DNA of 64,000 nucleotides, from the NCBI RefSeq assembly GCF_001677335.1, contig NZ_LZYB01000006.1:248001-312000 (forward strand). The letters run 5' to 3'. Below the pieces are notes generated by a model, which had not been told where the DNA came from, ran no database searches, and saw only the letters and a list, made by a program, of their open reading frames with translations. This DNA comes from Erythrobacter dokdonensis DSW-74. GTDB taxonomy: Bacteria > Pseudomonadota > Alphaproteobacteria > Sphingomonadales > Sphingomonadaceae. Positions within the stretch are counted from its first letter, which is position 1. Every line of letters begins with the position of its first letter. A program made the translations under genes and the position numbers. This document shows, one piece after another, positions 35,716-44,241 of this stretch.

Positions 35716-36533
35716 AAGCGGTAGGCAAAGCCGATCAGCGGGCCGGTGATCGCGATATCGAGATCGATCGGCGCGCCATTGCCGATGGCGGGGCTTTTAC
35801 GGTTCACGCTCAGGCTCTTGAACACCAGTTGAAACGACGCCTTGTCCGATAGCGAATAGCTTGCCCCGGCAACCGCGTTCCAGGTGAAGTCCGAACCCGC
35901 GCCGAACCCGCCGATATCGCCCTGGAACAGCAGCCGCCAGCGACGCGAGAGCTGGTGCTGATAGCGTGCGCCGACAATCGGATCGATCCATTCGTCGCCG
36001 GTGACGATGGTGCTGTCGAAAAAGGCCGTAGTGATCGCGATCTCCACATCCGCGTCCCAGCGCCGGATGCCGCCGTACAGGTCGAGCGAGTGGCGATCCA
36101 TGTCGATGCGCCTGACGAGCGTCAGTTCCATCACCTCGGCATCGATATCGGCATCGACATCGCCGATCAGGATGTCGACGCCGGTGCCAAGATTGGCGAA
36201 GATGTAGTCGGTCGACACCCCCCAGCCCGATTTGTGCCGCACCTCGCCATGGATCAGCCCGCCGAACTCGAACACCTCGAGCAGATCGCCAGCATCAAGC
36301 GCGAAGTCGAGGCCCTGGGCTGACGTGCCGATATTCCCGGTGACAGTGGGCACCCAGACATAGGGGCTGACGACGAAAGTGAAGTGCTTGTCCTGCGCAT
36401 CGGACGCGGGCGGCGCCTCTTGCTCCCGGGTCTCGATCTCGCCGGGGGTAACCGCGCCTTGGGCTTCCGTATCGTCTGCGGGAAGGGGGGCGGTGATCAT
36501 CACCGTCGCGCCCAGCAAATGAAGTGCGATCAA
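35712..36533 (-). CDS. Outer-membrane beta-barrel protein
   Basis: This 273-residue protein has a short signal-like N-terminus, a polar region, and then alternating beta strands ending in the terminal aromatic IGFAYRF. FVVSPYVWVPTVTGNIG and SLDLYGGIRRWDADVEI are typical of small OmpW/OmpA-like sphingomonad barrels of unknown function. The TTG start overlaps the upstream gene stop as TTGA. An ATG 11 codons later is an alternative. It converges on MscS with a 4-nt overlap. Confidence 0.75.
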   Translation of the reverse strand: MIALHLLGATVMITAPLPADDTEAQGAVTPGEIETREQEAPPASDAQDKHFTFVVSPYVWVPTVTGNIGTSAQGLDFALDAGDLLEVFEFGGLIHGEVRHKSGWGVSTDYIFANLGTGVDILIGDVDADIDAEVMELTLVRRIDMDRHSLDLYGGIRRWDADVEIAITTAFFDSTIVTGDEWIDPIVGARYQHQLSRRWRLLFQGDIGGFGAGSDFTWNAVAGASYSLSDKASFQLVFKSLSVNRKSPAIGNGAPIDLDIAITGPLIGFAYRF

Positions 36534-36988
36534 TTGTCGTCGTCCGCGATCGCTGCGACCACACCGACCACCGCCGCGCCGACCAACAGGCCCGTCAGCG
36601 CATTCCCGTTCTTGTCGCGCCGGTCATAATAGCGGCGCTGGTATTCGTCCCGGCCCCAGTAACGGCCATCGCGATACCAGCGGTCGTTTCCGCGATACCA
36701 GCGGTCGCGATAGGCCTCGCGGATTTCGCGGCTGACCTCGCGCCGCGCTTCGCGGCGCTCGCGGGCGACCTCGCGGTTGGCTTCGCGATACTCGCGCTCG
36801 GCACAGGCTCTGGTTTTGCAGCGCATGATCTCGCGTGCACCCTCGGCGCGCTCGCGTGCGACTTCGCGGTTGGCCTCGCGGATTTCCCGCCGGATTTCCC
36901 AGCTCTGGGCATTGGCGGCCGACGGGAAAGCGATCATGGCAGTCAGGCCACAGGCGAAAAGCGGGAGAAGCTGCAATGCGCGGCGCAT
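36530..36988 (-). CDS. Periplasmic protein with Arg/Glu-rich repeats and a terminal glycine helix
   Basis: This 152-residue protein has a signal peptide (MRRALQLLPL to NAQS). A highly charged segment of repeating REIREANREVARER-type heptads (about residues 30-95) contains one Cys pair (CKTRAC). An RWYRxxDRWYRDGRYWGRD aromatic repeat precedes a hydrophobic GLLVGAAVVGVVAAIA tail. The helix is probably a long coiled coil. The function is unknown. The start overlaps the preceding gene stop by one nucleotide. Confidence 0.7.
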   Translation of the reverse strand: MRRALQLLPLFACGLTAMIAFPSAANAQSWEIRREIREANREVARERAEGAREIMRCKTRACAEREYREANREVARERREARREVSREIREAYRDRWYRGNDRWYRDGRYWGRDEYQRRYYDRRDKNGNALTGLLVGAAVVGVVAAIADDDN

Positions 36989-37380
36989 CACTTCACTCCT
37001 CCCGCGGCCGCGCGGTGCCTCGCCACGCGTAGCTCGTAGTTCTTCATCACCTCGATGCATTCATCGGTGCTCACCTCGATCGAGGTGCCGTAGCCGAAGG
37101 CAGAGGAGAACAGGAATGCCCGGTCGATCCCGAACAAGCGGGTGATCGAACCATTGAGATCAAGCACTTCACGCTCCAGCGCGCCCTGCTGATCGTCCAC
37201 GACGCAGCCGCGTGCGAGGCCGGCAAGGTAACCAAACCGCTTGAGCGCTTCATCGAGCTGCTCCTCGGCTGCGACCTCTGCGTCACTGGATGACGCGGTA
37301 TTTTCCTGTGCAGCCATCGAAGGTGCGGCCAGCAAGAGGAAGCAGCAACCTGTCGTCGCCAGCAGATGGTTGATCTTCAT
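36988..37380 (-). CDS. Small secreted hypothetical protein
   Basis: This 130-residue protein has an N-terminal signal (MKINHLLATTGCCFLLLAAPSMAAQ) and two further cysteines (GCVVDD, DECIEV) that could form a disulfide. No known family is recognised. It heads a leftward run with the repeat protein and the beta-barrel gene. The CCCATTTTGGG motif lies 73 bp upstream of its ATG. Confidence 0.65.
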   Translation of the reverse strand: MKINHLLATTGCCFLLLAAPSMAAQENTASSSDAEVAAEEQLDEALKRFGYLAGLARGCVVDDQQGALEREVLDLNGSITRLFGIDRAFLFSSAFGYGTSIEVSTDECIEVMKNYELRVARHRAAAGGVK

Positions 37381-37452
37381 TTCCCGTTCCCCTCCAAAAT
37401 TGCGGTGAAGGGACGCTAGGCTGGCGGAGAGCGGTTTTCAGCAGGCAGAGTA

Positions 37453-37463
37453 CCCATTTTGGG
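37453..37463. promoter_or_regulatory. CCCATTTTGGG motif, copy 2
   Basis: This is the exact reverse complement of the motif at 31490-31500. With flanks, the shared element is CAAACCC(C)AAAATGGG, one copy having an extra C. It lies upstream of the small secreted gene of the 37.4-35.7 kb operon. Confidence 0.5.
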
Positions 37464-37597
37464 GTTTGCCGGAAGACGGGCGCGCAGCTTGTGGGAGTGA
37501 CGGGAATCCACCCGATCCCGCCCGTCCGGGTGACACCATGATGGTGCGACAATCGGACGCCCGATCGTGCCGAATGCGGCGCTATGCCCGCCATGCA

Positions 37598-37630
37598 AGA
37601 AAGGCCGCTCCGGCAGGGAGCGGCCTTTCT
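37598..37630 (-). terminator. Terminator of the TonB receptor operon
   Basis: A 14-bp perfect stem (37598-37611 with 37617-37630) with a 5-nt loop and TTTCTT on the minus-strand exit lies 25 bp after the TonB receptor stop. It is a strong intrinsic terminator and could also act on the plus strand. Confidence 0.85.
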
Positions 37631-37655
37631 GTCTATCCGGCCCGGGCGCGCGCGA

Positions 37656-40373
37656 TCAGAAGCTCGCCTTGAGCCCGAAGCTGAAGGCCGTGCCGACCTG
37701 AAAGGTGTTGATCTCGATCCGGTTGCCCTGGAATTCCTGGAACTCGAAATTGTCGCGACCGAAGATGTTGCGCACCTCGAAGCTCAGCTCCAGCGGCACC
37801 CCGCCGAGATTGACCTCGGAGCGGGCGACGAGGTCGACCGTGAGGCCCGGATCCTCGACCACGTCGGGCAGCGGGCCGCCACGCAGGGTCACGCGCTCGC
37901 TCGCATAGTTGAGCAGCACGGTGAGCTGCTGCACCTTCTCGGTATCCTCGAGGCTGAGCGAAACGTTGGCGACATGGTCCGACTGACCCACCAGCGGCGC
38001 GCCGTTGTCGAACAGCTGGCTGGCGTCCTGCTGCGGGCTGCCGGGGATCGGGGCAAGGTCGCCCGGCGCGACCGAGATGCTCGACTGCGCCCAGGTGTAA
38101 TTGGCCTGCAGCAGCAGCTGCTTGGTCTCAAAGAAGCCGCCCATGTCGTAAAGATCGAAGGCATAGGCTGCATCGATTTCCGCCCCGTAGAGCTCGGCCG
38201 AAGGAGCGTTGGCAAAGCTGGTGCGCAGCTCGCCCGGGATGAAGATCAGGAAGTTTTCGATCGGGTTGTCGATTTCCTTGTAGAAGCCGGCGATGCTGAT
38301 CTTGTTCGGTCCGCCGAGATAGTACTCGGCGCGGCCTTCGAGGTTGATCAGCTCGCTGTCCTGCAGGAACGGGTTACCGATGAAGCGGCGGTTGGATTCC
38401 GGATCGAAGTAGAGCTGTTCGACCAGCTCGCGGAACTGCGGGCGGGCGATGGTCTTGGATGCCGACAGCCGCAGCTGCAGGTCGGGGGTCGCCTCCCAGG
38501 TGATCGTGCCGCCGGGCAGGAAGTAGTCGTTGGCGATGTCGGTCGGAATCGCGCCGGGGATCGGCGTGGTGAAGATCGACTGGTCAAGCGCGACGTTCTG
38601 CTGGCCGTCCTCGTAGCGCACGCCCGCCTCGATGGTGAGCGTGTCGGTCGGAACCCAGCGCAGCTGGCCGTAGCCGGCATGGACTTCCAGCGCGGCGTCG
38701 AACACCGGGAAGGGCGAACGTTCGAACAGGGCAACGTTGAAGCCGGCCAGCGTTGCCCCGTTGATGATGTCGCCGGGCCTGCGCAGCCCCAGCGCCTCAA
38801 CTACCGGAACCTGCTGCTCACTGGGGATGAATTCGCAGATCGGTCCGCACGAGACGAGCGGCACGAAGCCCCGGCTGGAAGACCGGCGTGCGGTGTCCGA
38901 ATAGGCGTAGCCGAAGGTCACGCTGAGCGTGTCCAGCAGCTCGTAGGACAGGTCGATCCCGCCGAAATACTGGTCTTCCTGAAGATCGTCGAACTCGACG
39001 ATCGGGCGCTGCGCCTGCACCGGCAGAGTGCCGCCGATGTTTACCAGGAACTGGTCGCCGAAGATATTCGACGGGTTGTTGGTGCGGACATATTCGAAGG
39101 TCGCGTTGAACGGCGCCTCGCGGTCGGTGCGGGCAAAGCCGCCGCGCACATCGACATCGAGCTTGCCGAATTCGAACTCGGCCACCAGTTGCGTGTCGAT
39201 CAGCTGGCGTTCGAACCACGCGGTCTGCTGCGAAAGGTAATCGACCCCGTCGACGCCGAGCAGGAAGTCGGTCCGTTCGCCCAGACGTGCGGTCTTGAGC
39301 GTGTCGCGGATGTAGAGATTGGTCCAGCGGATGGTGTGCTCGCCGATGTCGAGGCCGACGCCGATCAGACCGTTCACCAGCACGTTGTTGTCGGTGATGA
39401 AGGTGTTGCTGGTGCCGAACAACTGGCTGAGATCGGCATTGCCCTGTTCGCTGAGCACCGAACGGTTACGCCAGGAATTGCTGATGCCCGCAGTGGCGAC
39501 GATTCCGAGATAGGTGTCCCCGCCAAGCTCGAACGACATCCCGCCGGTGATGTTGGCGCTGAAGTTGATCGGCAGGTTGTCGTTCTTCTGCAGGGTGACA
39601 AGGTTGGTCGGGAACAGCTGTCCCGCAATCGGCCCGGCCTCGGCGGGGGTAAGGTTCTCGATCCGTTGACCGCTGTCGAAGAAGGTCTGCAGGTTCGAGG
39701 GAATATCGCGGTTGCCGTTGTCGAAGCCGAAGGTGTCCCAGCGGCTGCCGAAATAGGTCAGGCCGTTCTCGAAGGTGGTCTCGGTATCGCCGCCGCCGCT
39801 GATGCTGATGGTGAGGAAGTCCTCGGTCGGCACCGCCTTGGTGGTGAGGTTGATCACCCCGCCGCCGAATTCGCCCGGGAAGTTGGCCGAATAGGTCTTC
39901 TGCACGAGGCCCGAGGAGATGACGCTGGTCGGGAAAATGTCGAGCGGGACGACGCGGCTCAGCGGTTCGGGGCTGGGCAGCGGCAGGCCGTTGAGCAGCG
40001 CGAGCGAATAGCGGTCGCCCAGGCCGCGCACGAACACGCGCCCGTCGCCCACCAGCGAAAGGCCGCTCACCCGGCCCAGCGCGCCGGCGATGTCGCCTTC
40101 GCCGCTGCGGGCGATATCGGCCTCGGACAGGACGTTGAGAACCTGGGTCGAGGCGCGTTCCGGATTGCGGTTGCGCCGTCCGGTGACGATGATGCCGCCG
40201 CCGGGGATCGAGACATCGGGCTGTTCGAGCTCTTCCTCGGGAGGGGTGTCCTCCACTTCTGCGGTCAGCGCGTCATCGCTTTGTGCCTCTGCCGACTGGG
40301 CGTGGGCGATGGCGGGAAGCGTGAGCGACGTGGTGAGAAGCAGCAGCCCTGCCAGGCGCTTGCCGGTCGACAT
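37656..40373 (-). CDS. TonB-dependent outer-membrane receptor
   Basis: This 905-residue receptor has a signal peptide (LAGLLLLTTSLTLPAIAHAQ) and a TonB box-like IIVTGRR near residue 65. The plug domain includes ALGRVSGLSLVGDGRVFVRGLGDRYSLALLNGLPLP and GGGVINLTTKAVP. A 22-strand barrel follows, ending FSFGLKASF. The ATG preceded by AGGGGG is chosen over one 18 bp upstream. It is co-transcribed after the beta-helix lipoprotein gene, with a hairpin between them. The substrate is unknown. Confidence 0.93.
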   Translation of the reverse strand: MSTGKRLAGLLLLTTSLTLPAIAHAQSAEAQSDDALTAEVEDTPPEEELEQPDVSIPGGGIIVTGRRNRNPERASTQVLNVLSEADIARSGEGDIAGALGRVSGLSLVGDGRVFVRGLGDRYSLALLNGLPLPSPEPLSRVVPLDIFPTSVISSGLVQKTYSANFPGEFGGGVINLTTKAVPTEDFLTISISGGGDTETTFENGLTYFGSRWDTFGFDNGNRDIPSNLQTFFDSGQRIENLTPAEAGPIAGQLFPTNLVTLQKNDNLPINFSANITGGMSFELGGDTYLGIVATAGISNSWRNRSVLSEQGNADLSQLFGTSNTFITDNNVLVNGLIGVGLDIGEHTIRWTNLYIRDTLKTARLGERTDFLLGVDGVDYLSQQTAWFERQLIDTQLVAEFEFGKLDVDVRGGFARTDREAPFNATFEYVRTNNPSNIFGDQFLVNIGGTLPVQAQRPIVEFDDLQEDQYFGGIDLSYELLDTLSVTFGYAYSDTARRSSSRGFVPLVSCGPICEFIPSEQQVPVVEALGLRRPGDIINGATLAGFNVALFERSPFPVFDAALEVHAGYGQLRWVPTDTLTIEAGVRYEDGQQNVALDQSIFTTPIPGAIPTDIANDYFLPGGTITWEATPDLQLRLSASKTIARPQFRELVEQLYFDPESNRRFIGNPFLQDSELINLEGRAEYYLGGPNKISIAGFYKEIDNPIENFLIFIPGELRTSFANAPSAELYGAEIDAAYAFDLYDMGGFFETKQLLLQANYTWAQSSISVAPGDLAPIPGSPQQDASQLFDNGAPLVGQSDHVANVSLSLEDTEKVQQLTVLLNYASERVTLRGGPLPDVVEDPGLTVDLVARSEVNLGGVPLELSFEVRNIFGRDNFEFQEFQGNRIEINTFQVGTAFSFGLKASF

Positions 40374-40442
40374 AATGCTAGACCCCCTCATGAATAGGCC
40401 TGTGATAGGTGCCGGCCGCGCAGGGCCGGATAGAACGAAAGC

Positions 40443-40472
40443 GGGAGGCGCGCGCTGTATGCGGCGCCTCCC
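40443..40472 (-). terminator. Hairpin between lipoprotein and TonB receptor genes
   Basis: GGGAGGCGC (40443-40451) pairs with GCGCCTCCC (40464-40472) just after the lipoprotein stop, followed on the minus strand by GCTTTCGTTC. It could lower read-through into the receptor gene or stabilise the upstream message. Confidence 0.5.
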
Positions 40473-40490
40473 GGATTTCGAAAGGCGCGA

Positions 40491-42068
40491 TCAGTTGTAG
40501 ACCGGCAGCGTGGTGCAGGCACCGGTGGCGCTACCGAAATTGAGCGTCGCCGAGTTGCAGGTCCAGTTGCGGAAGGCCGCTTCGAGGCCGGCCTGGTTCT
40601 CGATCGCACCGATGAAGGTGCGGTCCGGCGCAAAGAAGCTCGACCGCCCGCTTGCGGCGAACGGGGTAACGCCGCTCTCGCCCGTGCCATTGATCACCAC
40701 GCCGGTCAGCGTGATGGTGAAGGCAAGGTTGACGTTGGTGCCGGACGTCACGGCCGTGAGCGCCTGATCGTTGGAGACGCCGCTGCTGCCGCGCGCCTGG
40801 CGCGTCGTGCCGCCGTCGCAGACGACCGAATCGATGCCGATCAGCGCCGCAACCGTTTCCGGCTCGTCGATGCGGAAGCAGAAGGTGCCGTCACCGTCGA
40901 GCTTGTTCATCACGCCGTTGGTGAGGCTGAGCGCCGCACCGCCACGGGCACGCACCATCGCACCGTTGGAACCGGCCGAATTTTCCACGAAGGTGAAGTT
41001 GTTCACCTGCAGGCGGGTGCGCGGACGGGCCGCGATCGGGGTGTTGGCGCCGTTGTTCGAATCGAGTTCGATGATCGAGTCGCCGGTGGTGGTGCGCTGC
41101 ACGACCACGACCGTGTCGAGATCGGCGAGCGCGCCGGTGTCCGCGTCGATCGAGTCGTCGGACGCGCCGATGACGGCGAGGTTGCGAACGCGCACGGTGC
41201 CGCCGAAGAATTCGACGCCGTCGTCCGAGCTGTTGAACGATTGCAGGTTCTCGATCACCGTGCCCGAACCCGTGCCGCCGGTGGTCAGCGACTGGAGTTC
41301 GTTGCCCGGCGCCAGTTCGAAGCCGGAGAAGCGGATCTGGTTGAACCGCATCGAGCCCGAATTGTCGGCATCATTCGCGCCGCCATAGGGAATGGTCGTG
41401 GCCGCACCTTCGAGGTTCTGCTGGCAGGTGGTGTTCTGCGAGAAGGTGTCATCGGTGTTGAACACGCCGGTCGAGCAGTCCGACACCCGCGCGCGGCCGA
41501 GCAGCACGACGCCGCCCCACTGCTGCTGGCTGTTGTCGTTGGCGACGCCGATCACGTTGTCGCGGCTGGTCCACACGATCGGGCGATCGGCGGTGCCGTT
41601 GGCGTTGAGGCGGTTGCCGCGGTTGACGATCAGCGCCGAGGAGCCCTGCGCGAACACGATCACGCCCGGCTCGACCGTCAGCGTGACGTTGTTGCCGGTG
41701 CTGGCAAAGCCCTGGTCGGTGCCGACGAAGGTCTGGCCGCCAAGCTGGTAGAGCAGGCCCGCCACATAGGGCAGCGTGTCGCTGGCGTCGACGGTGGCAG
41801 GCAGGGTGCAGACGCGCCAGGTGCCGGTCGGGCCGGTGATGGTGCCGGCATCGGTCAGGCCGCCGGTCGAGTTGATGGTCGGGCAGCCGGCCGCCGGAGT
41901 GACCAGCGACTGGGTCGGGGTCGGGGTCGGCGTCGGCGTGGGCGCCGGGTTGGTGATGTTCACGTTGATGTCGCCGCTGGTGCCGGGCGAGACGATTTCG
42001 TCGGCGCCGCAGCCAGCCAGAGCAACGAGGCTGCAACCCAGAACGAGAGTGCGTTGAATGTTTTTCAC
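40491..42068 (-). CDS. Beta-helix-like lipoprotein paired with a TonB receptor
   Basis: This 525-residue protein has lipobox LAGC at residues 17-20 and a PTPTPTPTPTQ linker near residues 42-56. Short strands rich in Asn, Gly and Thr follow: LTVEPGVIVFAQGSSALIVN, IVWTSRDNVIG, WGGVVLLGRA, and later VIGASDDSIDAD. The layout suggests a right-handed beta-helix exposed on the cell surface. The GTG start follows GAGGGG. Its co-transcription with the TonB receptor resembles SusCD-like lipoprotein/receptor pairs in logic, but the fold differs. The ligand is unknown. Confidence 0.75.
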   Translation of the reverse strand: MKNIQRTLVLGCSLVALAGCGADEIVSPGTSGDINVNITNPAPTPTPTPTPTQSLVTPAAGCPTINSTGGLTDAGTITGPTGTWRVCTLPATVDASDTLPYVAGLLYQLGGQTFVGTDQGFASTGNNVTLTVEPGVIVFAQGSSALIVNRGNRLNANGTADRPIVWTSRDNVIGVANDNSQQQWGGVVLLGRARVSDCSTGVFNTDDTFSQNTTCQQNLEGAATTIPYGGANDADNSGSMRFNQIRFSGFELAPGNELQSLTTGGTGSGTVIENLQSFNSSDDGVEFFGGTVRVRNLAVIGASDDSIDADTGALADLDTVVVVQRTTTGDSIIELDSNNGANTPIAARPRTRLQVNNFTFVENSAGSNGAMVRARGGAALSLTNGVMNKLDGDGTFCFRIDEPETVAALIGIDSVVCDGGTTRQARGSSGVSNDQALTAVTSGTNVNLAFTITLTGVVINGTGESGVTPFAASGRSSFFAPDRTFIGAIENQAGLEAAFRNWTCNSATLNFGSATGACTTLPVYN

Positions 42069-42387
42069 AGCGTGCGGTCCCCTCAAAAACCGAGAATCGA
42101 TGAAAGCGCGGGTCAGAGATTCAAGTGCGCGCCGCTTCGCTAGGGGGGCTGCGTGACAGAATTCTTGCAGCATGACAGCCGCGTGGCATTTGCTGAAATA
42201 TGACTGAAGAAAGTCAAATATGACAAAAGCGGGGTGTCGCTTCTCCTCAAATGTTACAGAGAAAAACACTGTAAAAGCAATTGTCTAGGTTCAAAAATTG
42301 CAGAAAAATTACAGTGTTACGGTTTTGTTGCATTGAGGAGCGCGCTGAGTCACTATGCTCGTCGAACTGGAAGAGGAGCCAAGCCCC
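42069..42387. promoter_or_regulatory. AT-rich divergent promoter with nested inverted repeats
   Basis: This 319-bp gap has no gene. It contains TGACT-N6-AGTCA (42201-42216), TTACAG-N9-CTGTAA (42254-42274), and a larger symmetric set. In that set AACACTGTAA (42265-42274) and TTACAGTGTT (42309-42318) enclose GCAATT (42277-42282) and AATTGC (42296-42301). The stretch 42180-42340 is far more AT-rich than its surroundings. It separates the lipoprotein/TonB operon from the TPR gene and probably binds at least one dimeric regulator. Confidence 0.6.
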
Positions 42388-42795
42388 ATGTCCGTAACCG
42401 CTTTCGCAATTGCACTTGTCGCCGCTACCCCGCTGGCCGATGCGCCCGTCGCGCAACTGCAGGCCGCGCCCGAGGGCGATCTGGCCGCCCAGACCCTTGC
42501 CGCCGGACGCGAGGACGAGGCGCTGGCGGTGCTGCAGCGCGCTGTTGCCGCCAATCCGCATGACCCGGCCGTGCTGATCAATCTCGGTATCGCCTATGCC
42601 CACAAGGGCGAGGATGCGAAGGCCCGCACCGCGTTCGAGGCCGCGCTGACCTGCCACGAGGTTGTCGAGCTCGACACCGCCGACGGCACCGCCACCGATT
42701 CGCGGCGTCTTGCCCGCAAGGCGATCCGCATGCTGGAGCGCGGAGAGTTTCGCAGCGGCCCGGCCCGCGGCGAACAGCTGACCTATCGCGACTGA
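42388..42795 (+). CDS. Secreted TPR-repeat protein
   Basis: This 135-residue protein has a signal peptide (MSVTAFAIALVAATPLADA) and a tetratricopeptide segment, EDEALAVLQRAVAANPHDPAVLINLGIAYAHKGEDAKARTAFEAAL (residues about 44-90). The C-terminal charged region is unassigned. The ATG at 42388 follows GAGGAG 10 nt upstream; an earlier ATG (42355) would add 11 polar residues. It is divergent from the lipoprotein/TonB pair, so it may share their regulation. Confidence 0.75.
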   Translation: MSVTAFAIALVAATPLADAPVAQLQAAPEGDLAAQTLAAGREDEALAVLQRAVAANPHDPAVLINLGIAYAHKGEDAKARTAFEAALTCHEVVELDTADGTATDSRRLARKAIRMLERGEFRSGPARGEQLTYRD

Positions 42796-42973
42796 CATGC
42801 CTTCCCGCGCGGCCTTTCGGGGCGCACCGGGGCACGAGACGGGCGGCTTGCCGGCAAGGCGGGCCGTCCGTTTTGCTGCCGGGCGAGGGTGCGACGGCGG
42901 AAAGCACGGCGGGGACTGTCACCTGCCTGTCATTTAGGATAGACAATAGGGAGACATTCTGGAGGGCCCTGGA

Positions 42974-43597
42974 ATGATTCTCGCCGCGGCATGCCGCGCC
43001 GCCATTGCTGCTACCTTGCTGACCGTCGCTACCGCGGCGCATGCCGACGTGCTCGAACTGGGCGTGGAGGGAGCACGCTGGGTTGCAGGGCCGCTCGCGG
43101 GAACCGCCGCGGCGGACCAAAGCAGCGCGCCGGTGGCGGTCGAAGGGCTGGCGCTGCCGGATGCTGCCATCGCCGATCCTGCGCGCAACGCCGCCGCGGT
43201 GCCGCCTCGCTATACCGCCAAGATCAACGAACTCGCGGCACGGTTCGACCTGTCGCCCGCATTGCTCGAGGCGGTGGTGTGGCAGGAAAGCCGCTGGCGC
43301 GAGAATGCCGTCTCGCCGGTCGGCGCGCGGGGCCTCGCCCAGCTGATGCCGGGCACGGCGCGCTATCTCGGGGTCAACCCCGAAGATCCCTTCCAGAATC
43401 TCGAGGGCGGGGCGCGTTACCTGCGCGAACAGCTCGACCGGTTCGACGGAGATCTCGAAAAGGCTCTGGCCGCCTACAACGCCGGCCCCGGAAGGGTCGA
43501 GCGCGCGGGAGGCATCCCGAACATTCGCGAGACGAAACACTATGTGGCGGCCATCATGGGCCGCCTCGCCAGCCATTCGCGCCCCGCTGGCCAATAG
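42974..43597 (+). CDS. virB1: Lytic transglycosylase, VirB1-like
   Basis: This 207-residue periplasmic muramidase has a signal peptide to about AAHAD and an SLT domain: LLEAVVWQESRWRENAVSPVGARGLAQLMPGTA (catalytic Glu105) and ALAAYNAGPGRVERAGGIP. It opens peptidoglycan for assembly of the secretion channel. GGAGG precedes the ATG. It starts the rightward type IV secretion operon, 36 bp before virB2. Confidence 0.9.
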   Translation: MILAAACRAAIAATLLTVATAAHADVLELGVEGARWVAGPLAGTAAADQSSAPVAVEGLALPDAAIADPARNAAAVPPRYTAKINELAARFDLSPALLEAVVWQESRWRENAVSPVGARGLAQLMPGTARYLGVNPEDPFQNLEGGARYLREQLDRFDGDLEKALAAYNAGPGRVERAGGIPNIRETKHYVAAIMGRLASHSRPAGQ

Positions 43598-43633
43598 GCC
43601 TGCTGCGCCATTATCAGGACGATGAGAGACTGC

Positions 43634-43945
43634 ATGACTTCGCTATTCCGCCTTCCCGCCCGCATCGCCGCGCTGCTGGCACTCGCGCTCGCGCCCAGCG
43701 CGGCGTTCGCGCAAGGAGCCGATCCGGCGGGCTCGGGCCCGATCAACAATGCGCTGTTGTGGTTGCAGGGCACGCTGCTCGGCACGGTGGCGACCACGGT
43801 TGCCGTGATGGCGGTCGCCGCGATCGGCTTCATGATGCTGACCGGCCGGATGAACTGGCGCTTCGGCGCGACCGTGATCATCGGCGTCTTCATCCTGTTC
43901 GGCGCCACCACCATCGTGGCCGGCATCCAGTCGGCGGCCGGGTAA
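43634..43945 (+). CDS. virB2: VirB2-like pilin
   Basis: This roughly 103-residue protein has a signal sequence (LFRLPARIAALLALALAPSAAFAQ) followed by two hydrophobic helices (WLQGTLLGTVATTVAVMAVAAIGFMML and FGATVIIGVFILFGATTIVAG), separated by a short basic loop, TGRMNWR. This is the TrbC/VirB2 pilin layout. An ATG at 43622 is an alternative. It lies between virB1 and virB3. Confidence 0.88.
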   Translation: MTSLFRLPARIAALLALALAPSAAFAQGADPAGSGPINNALLWLQGTLLGTVATTVAVMAVAAIGFMMLTGRMNWRFGATVIIGVFILFGATTIVAGIQSAAG

Positions 43946-43956
43946 GGGCGAAGGCG

Positions 43957-44241
43957 ATGAGCGAGCTTGTCCGCCATCCGGTCCACCGCGCGCTCACCCG
44001 CCCGCAGATGTTCGCGGGCGTGACGATGAACTTCTTCATCATCAACCTGATGGTGACGACCATCGCCTTCCTGATCCTCAAGAGCTTCTGGATCATCCCC
44101 GTGCCGATCGTGATGCACGTCATCGGTTATTTCGCCTCGCTGCGCGAACCGCGCATTTTCGACCTGTGGATCACCAAGGTTTCGAAATGCCCGCGCGTGC
44201 CCAATTTCAAGCGCTGGGGGTGCAATTCCTATGCCCCGTAA
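43957..44241 (+). CDS. virB3: VirB3-like inner-membrane protein
   Basis: This 94-residue protein has the VirB3 start SELVRHPVHRALTRPQMFAGV, two close hydrophobic segments (NFFIINLMVTTIAFLILKSF and IPVPIVMHVIGYFASL) and a soluble end, PRIFDLWITK. The coding frame overlaps virB4 by 11 nt. It helps couple VirB4 to the membrane complex. Confidence 0.87.
   Translation: MSELVRHPVHRALTRPQMFAGVTMNFFIINLMVTTIAFLILKSFWIIPVPIVMHVIGYFASLREPRIFDLWITKVSKCPRVPNFKRWGCNSYAP

Noticed and set aside
37584..40397. Long plus-strand open frame opposite the TonB receptor
   Set aside because: It is an antisense shadow of the receptor gene in GC-rich DNA, with no ribosome-binding site, no domain and charged low-information sequence.
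42140..42240. Possible Pho box upstream of the lipoprotein (CTGTCAT and CTGTCAC on the minus strand)
   Set aside because: The two repeats start 19 bp apart, not the 11 bp of a Pho box, so phosphate control is not supported.
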